Virus record (IMG/VR): IMGVR_UViG_3300004369_000679
Coordinates: 1-49,365 of that record
Strand: one strand, 5' to 3'
DNA: 49,365 nt
Origin: a virus
The position numbers were made by a program, and so were the translations under genes. The first letter of the stretch is position 1; each line of letters opens with the position of its first letter. The notes beneath the pieces were generated by a model. It had not been told where the DNA came from and ran no database searches. It saw only the letters and a list, made by a program, of their open reading frames with translations. Shown piece after piece: positions 15,351-23,809 of this stretch.

Positions 15351-17106
15351 ATTCTGTATCTGTGTTATAACTTGTAAATCCGCCTTCTTTTACCACAGTT
15401 AATACATTATTAACACGTCCTATAAGTTCTTCTTTGTGTGAAATAAGCATGATATTTTTGCCTTGTTCTCTGTGCATTTTTTTCAGTACTGCCAGAGCAT
15501 TTTCCACACCCATACTGTCCATACCACTATCAACAAGTTCATCAATACACATCAGGTTCATTGGTCTGTTTAAACTTTCATACATGTCTCTGAATGCCCA
15601 ACTTAATCCAAGTATCAGTCTGTTACGTTCTCCACGACTTAAATTATCAAAATCCAAGTCTCTACCGTATTCAGTAATCTCGACACCTAAATCGTTACTG
15701 AATTTAACATCATGTGGTAGTCCAAGTTTCTCTAAATAATAACTTAGTCTGTGATTCATATATGCAATATTTTGGTCAATAATTTTCTTTCTGATAAAAC
15801 TGTCTTTGCTGGTTAGTAGTTTATATAAAAAGTCCTGATGTTCTTGTAAATGTGTCAGATCATTCATTAAATCAAAACTGATTTCCTGAATACCTGTTGT
15901 TCGCAAACCTTCTATTTGTTCAATGTATGGATTTAATTCCTCTACTTTGTCAGATAATTGACTGTGTATAGTTTCTAAATTGTGTTTGTGTTGTAGTGCT
16001 TCTTCCAATGTGCTGTAAGTTGTTACAGGCTCTTGTTCTATATCGCTAAACTCTTGCAGAGCGTCTGATACTTCCTGATGTCTTTCTGATAACTCTTTGT
16101 TGTACTCCTCTTCTGCAACAATTTTATCTCTTACTTCTTGTGTGTAAGTTTCGTGTGTATCCAAATGTGCAGTAGGTTGCTCACATGCAGGACATACACC
16201 TGCTAGAGCACTTTCTAAATCACTTTCCAATTGATTTAGTTTATCATGGCTTCTGTTTAAACTGGTTTCCAGCCTGTTTAATTCAGTATCCAGTGTTAGT
16301 TTAGTACTTCTTTTCTCTTTTAATTCTGCTTTTAATTTATGGTTATCTAACTCAATGTCTATATCAAGTTTTTCCATATCCACTATTGCTGTGCCCAGCT
16401 CAGTTAGTTTATTTTCCTTGTTAATTTCCCAAGCCTTACTGCGACTTTCTATCTCTTGTATGTTTTTATCTATACGTTTATTGCTTTCTTCTACAGCATT
16501 TATACGGATTTCTTCCTCTTTTATACTGTCTCTGGTGTGTTTTTGCCTTTCTTTTAACACTTCTGCTTTAAGAGACAACTCTGTTATACCCAGTAATTGC
16601 TCTATCATGTCCTTTTGATCGTTGTTTTTCATGGCAAGGAAAGGCTCAGTATAAGTGTTTAATGCAATTAAATGCTTAAACATATTATGAGGGAAACCAA
16701 TAATTTTTTCTATCTCTTTTTGTGTTTCTCTGCTATCGCCTTGTTGCTCTTCGCTAATTGCGTCTTCTCCATCAATAAAAAACTTTAATACATTGGGTCT
16801 TCTGCCACGTTCTATTCTGTATTTTTTACCCTGTATTTCAAACTCCACAGTGGTCATCATGCCCTTGCCATTTGTTTTGTTTATAAGGTTGTCTTTTCTG
16901 ATATTTGTAAGAGCTTCGCCATATAAGGCATAACTAAGAGCATTGATAATTGTAGTTTTACCTGTGCCGTTCCTACTACCATCTCCTCCCATATCCAGAT
17001 TATGACCTAATACAAGAGTAAGTTGGCAGTTATCAAAATTTACTGCCTGTGTGTTGTTGCCAACACTCATAAAATTCTTTGCTGAAACGTTCTTAATTTG
17101 TAACAT
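15340..17106 (-). CDS. gp46: Recombination endonuclease subunit gp46 (Rad50/SbcC-like ATPase)
   Basis: ATPase partner of gp47, resecting DNA ends for recombination-dependent replication. The 588-residue product has the Rad50 layout: N-terminal P-loop SRNGTGKTT (44-52), two long coiled-coil arms around a zinc hook CPAC near residue 304, the ABC signature LSRGERN near 487, Walker B LMCIDE near 517, and an ISHKEE His-switch near the end. The first Gly of the usual GxNGxGK loop is Ser44. Length is close to T4 gp46 (560 residues). The start overlaps the gp47 stop (TAATG). Confidence 0.95.
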   Translation of the reverse strand: MLQIKNVSAKNFMSVGNNTQAVNFDNCQLTLVLGHNLDMGGDGSRNGTGKTTIINALSYALYGEALTNIRKDNLINKTNGKGMMTTVEFEIQGKKYRIERGRRPNVLKFFIDGEDAISEEQQGDSRETQKEIEKIIGFPHNMFKHLIALNTYTEPFLAMKNNDQKDMIEQLLGITELSLKAEVLKERQKHTRDSIKEEEIRINAVEESNKRIDKNIQEIESRSKAWEINKENKLTELGTAIVDMEKLDIDIELDNHKLKAELKEKRSTKLTLDTELNRLETSLNRSHDKLNQLESDLESALAGVCPACEQPTAHLDTHETYTQEVRDKIVAEEEYNKELSERHQEVSDALQEFSDIEQEPVTTYSTLEEALQHKHNLETIHSQLSDKVEELNPYIEQIEGLRTTGIQEISFDLMNDLTHLQEHQDFLYKLLTSKDSFIRKKIIDQNIAYMNHRLSYYLEKLGLPHDVKFSNDLGVEITEYGRDLDFDNLSRGERNRLILGLSWAFRDMYESLNRPMNLMCIDELVDSGMDSMGVENALAVLKKMHREQGKNIMLISHKEELIGRVNNVLTVVKEGGFTSYNTDTEYVG

Positions 17107-18122
17107 TATATTTCTAAACTATTATAAATTTCCACTAATACAGTTTTATCTACAGTATTACTTTCTATTGTGTCTAATTGTGCAAGTACAATTTGATCTA
17201 CACTTTCAAATTGTATTTCTCCGCCTTCAAATTCTTCCTCTTCTTTAATAGGTATAAGTTGTAACTCTCTAACACCATATTGCTCTGCAAATTTTTCTCT
17301 TACAAAATTTGCTTCTTCATAACTGATACTGACATCTAGTTTTACTCTGGCATAAGTATATTCGTCCAATAAATTTTGATGATTATCTAATAACTGTTTA
17401 AGTGTGAATACTTTATACTTAGGACACTCTGCCCAATTCACATACAAAGGTTCTTCTCCCCATGTGAGGAACATGGCACCCCTCTCGTTGTCATCTACAT
17501 CTGCGTAATTATGTGGGAAAGCATTTCCAATATAATGTATATTATTTTTAAACTGCCTTTTGTGAAAGTGACCACTAAACACATACTCTGGCCCACTTAG
17601 CATTTTGTCGTTTATACCACCACCGTGGTCTGGCATCTCCACCATTGCATTCATTTTAAAGTATGGTAATTCAAAATGACCAAACATATACTTAACTTGC
17701 ATCTTTGCAACTTGTTTGTATTCATCTCCTACAAGCCAAGGAATAATAGCAACATCGTCTTGTAAAAAATGCTCATCAACCATTACAAAATTTGACAGAT
17801 CTCTAGCATACTCAATACTGTTTAATTCACGTTTATCTTTATAATATAAATCATGATTACCTGTTATAAAATAAACAGTTTCAAATGCATCATTTAATTT
17901 TTTAAAATCCTTAATAGATGCATTCATAGTTGCAACACTGATACTGGCTCTGTGATGATTCCAATCACCGAGGAAAATACAGGTTTCTGCATTTCTGGCC
18001 TTTGCTTCTGCAATAAACCAGTCTATGTACCTGTGGCAATCTTGTAAATGCAAACGGCTGTTCTGCTTTAAACCGTAATGAATATCCGTAAAGCAAGCCG
18101 CTGTTTTAAACAGTTGGCTCAT
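17106..18122 (-). CDS. gp47: Recombination nuclease subunit gp47 (Mre11/SbcD-like)
   Basis: Metallophosphoesterase nuclease that acts with gp46. The 338-residue protein has the phosphoesterase motifs in order: TDIHYG with Asp13 and His15, LGDWNHHR with Asp53, TGNHDLY with Asn89 and His90, a GHFELP segment, and SGHFHKRQ. Length equals T4 gp47 (339 residues). It lies 3 nt downstream of gp55 and overlaps gp46 by a TAATG junction, so the two subunits are made together. Confidence 0.95.
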   Translation of the reverse strand: MSQLFKTAACFTDIHYGLKQNSRLHLQDCHRYIDWFIAEAKARNAETCIFLGDWNHHRASISVATMNASIKDFKKLNDAFETVYFITGNHDLYYKDKRELNSIEYARDLSNFVMVDEHFLQDDVAIIPWLVGDEYKQVAKMQVKYMFGHFELPYFKMNAMVEMPDHGGGINDKMLSGPEYVFSGHFHKRQFKNNIHYIGNAFPHNYADVDDNERGAMFLTWGEEPLYVNWAECPKYKVFTLKQLLDNHQNLLDEYTYARVKLDVSISYEEANFVREKFAEQYGVRELQLIPIKEEEEFEGGEIQFESVDQIVLAQLDTIESNTVDKTVLVEIYNSLEI

Positions 18123-18125
18123 ATA

Positions 18126-18995
18126 TTAGTTATTAATGTCTGTAATTTCGTTATCTATTGCGGCGTCTCTTAATTCACGTAATTCGTTTTCGTGTTGAAT
18201 TTGTCTGCCGTAACTTGGTAAGTGACCTTGCTCAATTAAAATGTCATCTCTAATTGTTTGGTTTCTTTTTTCCAAGTTAAGTACTCTGGTAAAACTATTA
18301 TTAACTGCGGCTGTATAATAAGCAAAAGGGTTATCTGATTTTTGCTCATTAAACTGTAGTCCAATATAACTTAATTGCAATAATGCTTGTCCTCGCATTT
18401 CATCTACATAAGTATATCCTCTCCAGTTGCCTCTGTGACTATATCTTTCCACTAGTTTTAAAAACATGGTACCAAGTTTGTTTGTGATTTGGCCATGATC
18501 TGCACTAAAGTGGCCGTTACTTAAACTGCCCCTCCAATGACTTCTTGATACCTCTACAACTTCTTTTCCTTTAAATGCATAATGCTTAAAAGGAGGAAAA
18601 TTTACTTTTTCTCTGGTTTCTGCTTCATTACGTGGATTTTTCTTTCTGCCAGGTGCTTCTGGAATGTGTTCCATTGTCATTACTCGAAAAACTAAATCTT
18701 CAGTATCTATGTCCTTGATATCAACAGCAAATTCCTTTTGTTTGGGTTTGTTTCTGTAATCCTTGGGGTCATGCTCTGCCATTGCGGCCTGATAAGCATC
18801 ATACTGCATTTTTGCGGCTTTGTTTTCCTTTGCGGCTTTAATGCTGATTCTGTTTATTTTACTTACATCGTTAAGAATGATATCAAAATCTTTATATTTG
18901 TCATCTGCTAACCAGCAGTAACTCATTTTGCTTTTGTGAATTTCTTTTAGAATATCTTTATTATTAAGATAGTTTACTTTTATAGGCTGTGCCAT
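18126..18995 (-). CDS. gp55: Late-transcription sigma factor gp55
   Basis: T4-type divergent sigma-70 family protein that directs host RNA polymerase to late promoters with the sliding clamp. The N-terminus (VNYLNNKDILKEI) parallels T4 gp55 (YNYVNNKELLQAI). A region-2-like stretch (about residues 185-250: RGYTYVDEMRGQALLQLSYI, then NPFAYYTAAVNNSFTRVLNL and EKRNQ) aligns with the T4 GYTQ...NPHAYITQACFNAF...KKERK part. At 289 residues it is longer than T4 gp55 (185); most of the extra length is a Lys/Glu-rich insertion at about 45-150. A strong GAGGAGAG ribosome site precedes the ATG, and a sigma-70-type promoter lies 40-66 nt upstream. Confidence 0.82.
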   Translation of the reverse strand: MAQPIKVNYLNNKDILKEIHKSKMSYCWLADDKYKDFDIILNDVSKINRISIKAAKENKAAKMQYDAYQAAMAEHDPKDYRNKPKQKEFAVDIKDIDTEDLVFRVMTMEHIPEAPGRKKNPRNEAETREKVNFPPFKHYAFKGKEVVEVSRSHWRGSLSNGHFSADHGQITNKLGTMFLKLVERYSHRGNWRGYTYVDEMRGQALLQLSYIGLQFNEQKSDNPFAYYTAAVNNSFTRVLNLEKRNQTIRDDILIEQGHLPSYGRQIQHENELRELRDAAIDNEITDINN

Positions 18996-19033
18996 TAACT
19001 CTCCTCAAAATTATCGTTCATTTATATTGTGGT

Positions 19034-19061
19034 ATTATACACAGTCTTTAGTGTATGTCAA
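19034..19061 (-). promoter_or_regulatory. Early sigma-70 promoter of the gp55-gp47-gp46 operon
   Basis: Minus-strand TTGACA (19061-19056), 16-nt spacer, TATAAT (19039-19034): both hexamers are exact consensus. It drives gp55 and the recombination genes before late transcription begins. Confidence 0.85.
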
Positions 19062-19132
19062 ACGATATTTACCCGTTTTGGGAAAAACTGGAAAGTTTTA
19101 TAGGAAATATTAAAATATGTTTTAATTAAATG

Positions 19133-19140
19133 GATAAATA
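19133..19140 (+). promoter_or_regulatory. Late promoter motif GATAAATA for the gp48 operon
   Basis: GATAAATA on the plus strand, 17 nt upstream of the start at 19158, immediately before an AAAGGAGA ribosome site, so the leader would be only about a dozen nt. Confidence 0.6.
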
Positions 19141-19157
19141 TAGTAAAAGGAGACTGA

Positions 19158-20093
19158 ATGGCATTAAAAAGTTTAATTTCAGGATATTTAGGAAATAAAG
19201 CAAACCAAAAAATTGGTGGTATAAAAAATCCATTCGCTAGAAGACTGGCTGGATCTTTATTAGGTCAAACTGCTTTAGGAAAATGGATTCCAGGATTAAA
19301 TAATCCACCACGTAATCCTGATTCAAACTTGTTATTTGGTGCAAGGAATTTAAGTGAATTACAACTAAGAGATCAATTATTACAGCAAACCAATCAGGCA
19401 TCTCAATTTGAAATACCTGAGCAAGATGCTGTAGCAAAAAATTATGACTGGAGAGCAAGACTGAGACCCAAGGCAGGCGGTGCTAATCAAATTTATGCAA
19501 TCGATTCTGGTGAAGGGAAAAAACAAACAACTCCAAATATATTACAGCCTATTATAGATTCAGGCGGAATGATTTGGCAATACACACCTCAGATATTTGT
19601 ATCAGCAGGTGCGACTTATGAGCAGTTTGATTTACAGGGAATGAATTATCCTTTATATGCATACAATAATAGCAGACCGCCAGAATTACCCATTACATCA
19701 GAATTTACTGCTAATAACATAGACGAAGCCAGATATCTTTTAGCAATATTTCATTTTTTAAAAATTGTTACTAAAAGTTATTCCGGTGATGCCGCAGTAG
19801 CACAAGGATTAGCAGGAACACCACCTCCAGTTTTACTTTTTGAGTATCTGGGAGAACACGGGTTTAATAAGGTGCCTGTTATAGTAAAAGACTATTCCAT
19901 ACAGTATAGTGAAGAAATAGATTACGTTCCTGTACATTACAAGATAGGTAGTAAAGATACAGTGACTTATGTTCCAACAACAGCACTGGTGTCTATTAAC
20001 TTGTCACCAAGTTATACTCCGCACAAATTGAGGAAAAAATTCAGTATCACTGGCCTTACCTCGGGCAATCAATACATGGATGGATTTATTTAA
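19158..20093 (+). CDS. gp48: Baseplate tail-tube cap/initiator protein (gp48-like)
   Basis: A 311-residue structural protein that would sit on the baseplate hub and start tail tube polymerisation. It contains MIWQYTPQIFVSAGATYEQF, an APPxL-like PPVLLFEYLGEHGFNKVPVI segment and VIVKDYSIQYSEEIDYVPV near the C-terminus, the pattern of T4 gp48/gp54-type tube-fold proteins. T4 gp48 has 364 residues and gp54 has 320; the two are related, so gp54 is the alternative. The start has an AAAGGAGA ribosome site. The stop overlaps the gp53 start (TAATG). Confidence 0.65.
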   Translation: MALKSLISGYLGNKANQKIGGIKNPFARRLAGSLLGQTALGKWIPGLNNPPRNPDSNLLFGARNLSELQLRDQLLQQTNQASQFEIPEQDAVAKNYDWRARLRPKAGGANQIYAIDSGEGKKQTTPNILQPIIDSGGMIWQYTPQIFVSAGATYEQFDLQGMNYPLYAYNNSRPPELPITSEFTANNIDEARYLLAIFHFLKIVTKSYSGDAAVAQGLAGTPPPVLLFEYLGEHGFNKVPVIVKDYSIQYSEEIDYVPVHYKIGSKDTVTYVPTTALVSINLSPSYTPHKLRKKFSITGLTSGNQYMDGFI

Positions 20094-20398
20094 TGGCAAA
20101 ATTTCATAGTAATAAAAGTTTTTTAAGAAGTGCTGGTACTTTAGGCAATTTTTTGGATGTAAATTCTTTACCTAAAATTAGAAAAAGTGCTTATGACGAA
20201 AAATTTAAAATAACAGCAGACGTAGATGGCAGACCAGATTTACTTGCTTATAAATTATATGGAACAACAGAACTATGGTGGGTATTTGCATTGAGAAATC
20301 CTGATGTTTTAATCGACCCAATTAGAGATTTCAGAGCAGGTGTTACAATTATCCTGCCTTCAGGTGAGTCAGTAAAACTAGCAACTGGCGGAAATTAA
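20093..20398 (+). CDS. gp53: Baseplate wedge protein gp53 (LysM-like)
   Basis: A 101-residue wedge protein carrying RPDLLAYKLYGTTELWWVFA followed by LRNPDVLIDPIRDFRAG and a hydrophobic VTIILPSG strand, the gp53 core seen across T4-like phages. T4 gp53 has 196 residues, so this version keeps only the conserved core. It overlaps the gp48 stop by TAATG and is one nt from the next gene. Confidence 0.85.
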   Translation: MAKFHSNKSFLRSAGTLGNFLDVNSLPKIRKSAYDEKFKITADVDGRPDLLAYKLYGTTELWWVFALRNPDVLIDPIRDFRAGVTIILPSGESVKLATGGN

Positions 20399-20399
20399 A

Positions 20400-23300
20400 A
20401 TGGCCTTAGATAACAGGGACACAGCAACAAGATTGAGTAATCTGGGATTCACAGTTGGTGACTATTCAAGAGATGCATATCGAGTAAATGGAGTTGATGT
20501 AATTACAGGCGAGTCTGTTAATTTAAGAAGAATATACACAATTACCGACGCGAAAGGAAACACCTATAAATTAAATGCCACCAAACATAGTAGTGAATTA
20601 TATTCAGAACTTGATCAATTTTTAAATACCTACGAAGAAGATCAAAAAAATAAAATAGACGAGAGTGTTAAAGAAAAAACAGATGCAAACAAAACAAACA
20701 ATAAATTTGTAGGTAGTGTATTAGCCAATATTTTAGACAAATATGACAACCCAACGTATAATCTAAAACTATACATGATACCTCCTGATAGTGGTTATAG
20801 TAATGCAAAAATAAGGAACCCTGATCAAGAAAAACCAAATCCAGATGATACCAGTGGAGAAGAAGCACGAAATAACAGTGGTAAAGTTGGAGATTATCAG
20901 AGCACAGGTAAAGGCTACCTTAACGATTGTGTAAGAGCAGATCCTGAACACACAGTTGTACTTGCTCAAACAGGTGTTACTGAAGTAGGAATAGATAATC
21001 TGGAAATTATGGTGGTACCTGGCCCTGAAGGCACCAGCGAAATCTCCACTGTAAATTTTACAATCACGCAACCTAATGCCGCAGATTTTCCAGATCAGAT
21101 TGTAAAAGCAAAAACATATTTAGGTGCTCCTCCTGATGCACCCGACGTACCTTTGTTTTTAGAAATTAATTTTGTAGGTTATGAAGAATCTGATCTGAAC
21201 TCAGAAAAATGGGACGTAGATAAAGGTGGTTCTCCTGTTACTATTGCAGGACCGTTTGTATTACCTTTAATAATGAAAAACTTCAGCATGAATATCAGTC
21301 AAGCAGGTAGCAAGTATGATTTCGAATGTGTTAATAAAGATGACGTTTCAGGTACTGATAACTATTTTAGACTATTAAAAAACTACACTATCACAGGCTC
21401 TACCATTGGAGAAATGCTAATAGATTTAAAAGAACAAATTAATTCGTACCATAGAAAAACTGATGGAGCGGCTGTTGAAGACAATTCCGGAGGTAAGGTT
21501 AATGAAGCAACAAGAACATCTCCTTATGAAATAGATTTTGGATTTATATTGCCTACAAGAGTATCAGGGTTAAAAATAAAAGACCAAAGCCTTGATATTG
21601 GTAGAGCAGAAACAGTAGCCAAGGCTATCAGCTCTAAAAAAAGCGAAGGTTTATCGGAAATACAATCACCAACTGTAGCAGAAGATAATGAAGCAAAACG
21701 CAAAGAGGCTGAATCTAAAAGTGAGGAGTTTCTCAAGAAATACAACCTGCCTAAGACTGAAAATAATAATGCTATTGGAGGTCCCTTCCGAAGTGCTATA
21801 GATGGGAATACAAATTTCATAGACGCTATTGCTAAACCCAAAAAAGCAAAAGGAGAAGACACAGAAAAAAATCCTGAGGTGAATCCAGTTACTATAGATC
21901 TAAAGCAGGGTATGACAATTAAAGAAGTTGTTGGTATTTTGCTTTCCATGAACAACGAATTTATGCAAAATGCAACCAGGACCAAAGATATAAACGATCC
22001 TACAAAAGAAGAAGTAGATGCCACAAAAGAAATTATGTGGTATCAGGTGGAAGGATATATTAAATATGGCAAATATAACGAAAGCAAAAAAGAATACAAC
22101 AAAAAGGCTGTCTTTATTCCTAGGACATATAAAACAAGTTCAAGAAATTATGCCATATTTCCCTGGGAAGTAGAAAAAAACAATAATTTGTCTAAAGAAG
22201 AAGCCACAACAAATCTGAGATTGATGAATGTCAGAAAAGCATACGAATATATTTTTACAGGCAGAAACGATCAAATTAAAAATTTAGATATCACATACAA
22301 AGAAGGACTTGCTTTACTATTACCCCCTGAAAGAGGAACACTTGGTGACATCAGTTTAAATGCAGAAAACATTCTAAAAAGTGCGCCTAAACCAACAAAC
22401 GAAAGTCTTGAAGATGCTGGACTAGAAACCTTGAAAAAGGAATCTGGTGGTAAGGGATTCTTTTCTTCACTTAAAGACTTGTTGTCAAAAGGTGAAGAAC
22501 TTGTTAGCAACATAGGAAGAGCCGCAAATTTATTGGATAGCGAAATAAAAGATCTGGTAACTAACATTAATGGAAAGGCGGCAGAAAAACTTAAGAACGC
22601 ACTGAATAATTCACAAACAGCACAAGCAATAGCAGACAATTTAACTGCTCAAAGAAAAGCCACCGCACAATCAGGATCATCTACTGAAACAGACATATCT
22701 TCTCCTAAGTCATCTGGATTTGTTTATGGAGGCGATCTTATAGGCAACAATGTATATACAGAAAGATTAGGCGAGATGTCTAAAAAAACAAATACAGGTA
22801 GCGGATTTTTACTGAACCCAGACAAAGTGGAAGATGTAAAAGAAAAATTTCCTAATTTAGGTGCTCAAAGAGCTAATTTTCAAACAAAAGATGGTTTTGC
22901 TAATGTGGGAACATACAACGGCATTAAAAACAATTTATTTACATATTTGTATCATCAGCATCAAGCAGTGGATTTTATGATGCAGTTAGACATGACGGTC
23001 AGAGGTGATCCCTATTGGTTAGGTAGAATGCCTTTGGAACCAGGTCAAAATCAACTTATAAGCGGACAAGATGCAGATAAATCTGATGACAAGGAAGATA
23101 AAGAATATACAGCATCATTAAAAAACGAAAATTATTTGGTGTTTAGCCTTAACTCACCTAGATTATTTGACCCAGATGTTGATGATGAAGACAATAATAC
23201 GGGTTTATGGCAAAAAGAAGGTGATGGCACCTCATATTTCATATCAGGTGTTTATCAACTTAAAACTGTATTACATAGGTTCAACGGTGGTGTATATGAT

Positions 23301-23807
23301 TGCGATATAAATTGTGTTAAAGAAATGTCAATAGATCTTAGAAATACAGACAGAATAACTGGTAATTTTGAAAAGGCAGATGTCCTTAGACAAAGCAGGA
23401 CCTCTAAAACTCAGGACGGAACACTTACAGAATCTGAAGCTCTTGCTACGGATCCTAGATCAAGAAGCAATATTGCCAGAGTGAATGGATTCATAGATGC
23501 CAGAGGATCCACTGCAACTGGAAATAGAGGTTCAACCAGATTAGAAAAAGCAGACGCTTTATTGGCAAGAGGTGATATTACCAAGGAAGAATACGATGCC
23601 TGGAGAGCAAACTATGATGCCAAACAGACCAATGATAATCGAAGGTCCAGAACAGAAAGGACTAAGAACGAAGATCTAGGCGTCTCAGATTATAAAAATT
23701 ATCCTTATGGTACGTGGTATGAAAATGGAAAAAGACATCCTATCAAGGCAGATGGAAGTGTAGATTATAGCATCACAATTCCAATTAATGGTCCATCAGG
23801 AGGATAA
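20400..23807 (+). CDS. Large baseplate hub-like structural protein (1135 residues)
   Basis: The N-terminal third has tube-fold-like beta segments (NPTYNLKLYMIPP, near residue 120; then EINFVGYEE and LPLIMKNFSMNISQAGSKYD). The middle contains MTIKEVVGILLSMNNEFMQ and a charged region. The C-terminal part has LDMTVRGDPYWLGRMPLEPG, followed by YFISGVYQLKTVLHRFNGGV and YDCDINCVKEM, resembling the GDP...GxYxVxxVxHxF pattern of phage tail hub proteins. Position directly before gp5 suggests a gp27-like hub partner, though much larger than T4 gp27 (391 residues). No T4 homologue is obvious by eye and the hub role is inference. It starts one nt after gp53. Confidence 0.55.
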   Translation: MALDNRDTATRLSNLGFTVGDYSRDAYRVNGVDVITGESVNLRRIYTITDAKGNTYKLNATKHSSELYSELDQFLNTYEEDQKNKIDESVKEKTDANKTNNKFVGSVLANILDKYDNPTYNLKLYMIPPDSGYSNAKIRNPDQEKPNPDDTSGEEARNNSGKVGDYQSTGKGYLNDCVRADPEHTVVLAQTGVTEVGIDNLEIMVVPGPEGTSEISTVNFTITQPNAADFPDQIVKAKTYLGAPPDAPDVPLFLEINFVGYEESDLNSEKWDVDKGGSPVTIAGPFVLPLIMKNFSMNISQAGSKYDFECVNKDDVSGTDNYFRLLKNYTITGSTIGEMLIDLKEQINSYHRKTDGAAVEDNSGGKVNEATRTSPYEIDFGFILPTRVSGLKIKDQSLDIGRAETVAKAISSKKSEGLSEIQSPTVAEDNEAKRKEAESKSEEFLKKYNLPKTENNNAIGGPFRSAIDGNTNFIDAIAKPKKAKGEDTEKNPEVNPVTIDLKQGMTIKEVVGILLSMNNEFMQNATRTKDINDPTKEEVDATKEIMWYQVEGYIKYGKYNESKKEYNKKAVFIPRTYKTSSRNYAIFPWEVEKNNNLSKEEATTNLRLMNVRKAYEYIFTGRNDQIKNLDITYKEGLALLLPPERGTLGDISLNAENILKSAPKPTNESLEDAGLETLKKESGGKGFFSSLKDLLSKGEELVSNIGRAANLLDSEIKDLVTNINGKAAEKLKNALNNSQTAQAIADNLTAQRKATAQSGSSTETDISSPKSSGFVYGGDLIGNNVYTERLGEMSKKTNTGSGFLLNPDKVEDVKEKFPNLGAQRANFQTKDGFANVGTYNGIKNNLFTYLYHQHQAVDFMMQLDMTVRGDPYWLGRMPLEPGQNQLISGQDADKSDDKEDKEYTASLKNENYLVFSLNSPRLFDPDVDDEDNNTGLWQKEGDGTSYFISGVYQLKTVLHRFNGGVYDCDINCVKEMSIDLRNTDRITGNFEKADVLRQSRTSKTQDGTLTESEALATDPRSRSNIARVNGFIDARGSTATGNRGSTRLEKADALLARGDITKEEYDAWRANYDAKQTNDNRRSRTERTKNEDLGVSDYKNYPYGTWYENGKRHPIKADGSVDYSITIPINGPSGG

Positions 23808-23809
23808 AC

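Noticed and set aside
21524-22024. 166-codon minus-strand frame (and similar ones at 22271-22639 and 25345-25884)
   Set aside because: Antisense shadows within the hub-like and gp5 genes, whose own frames are complete and coupled to neighbours.
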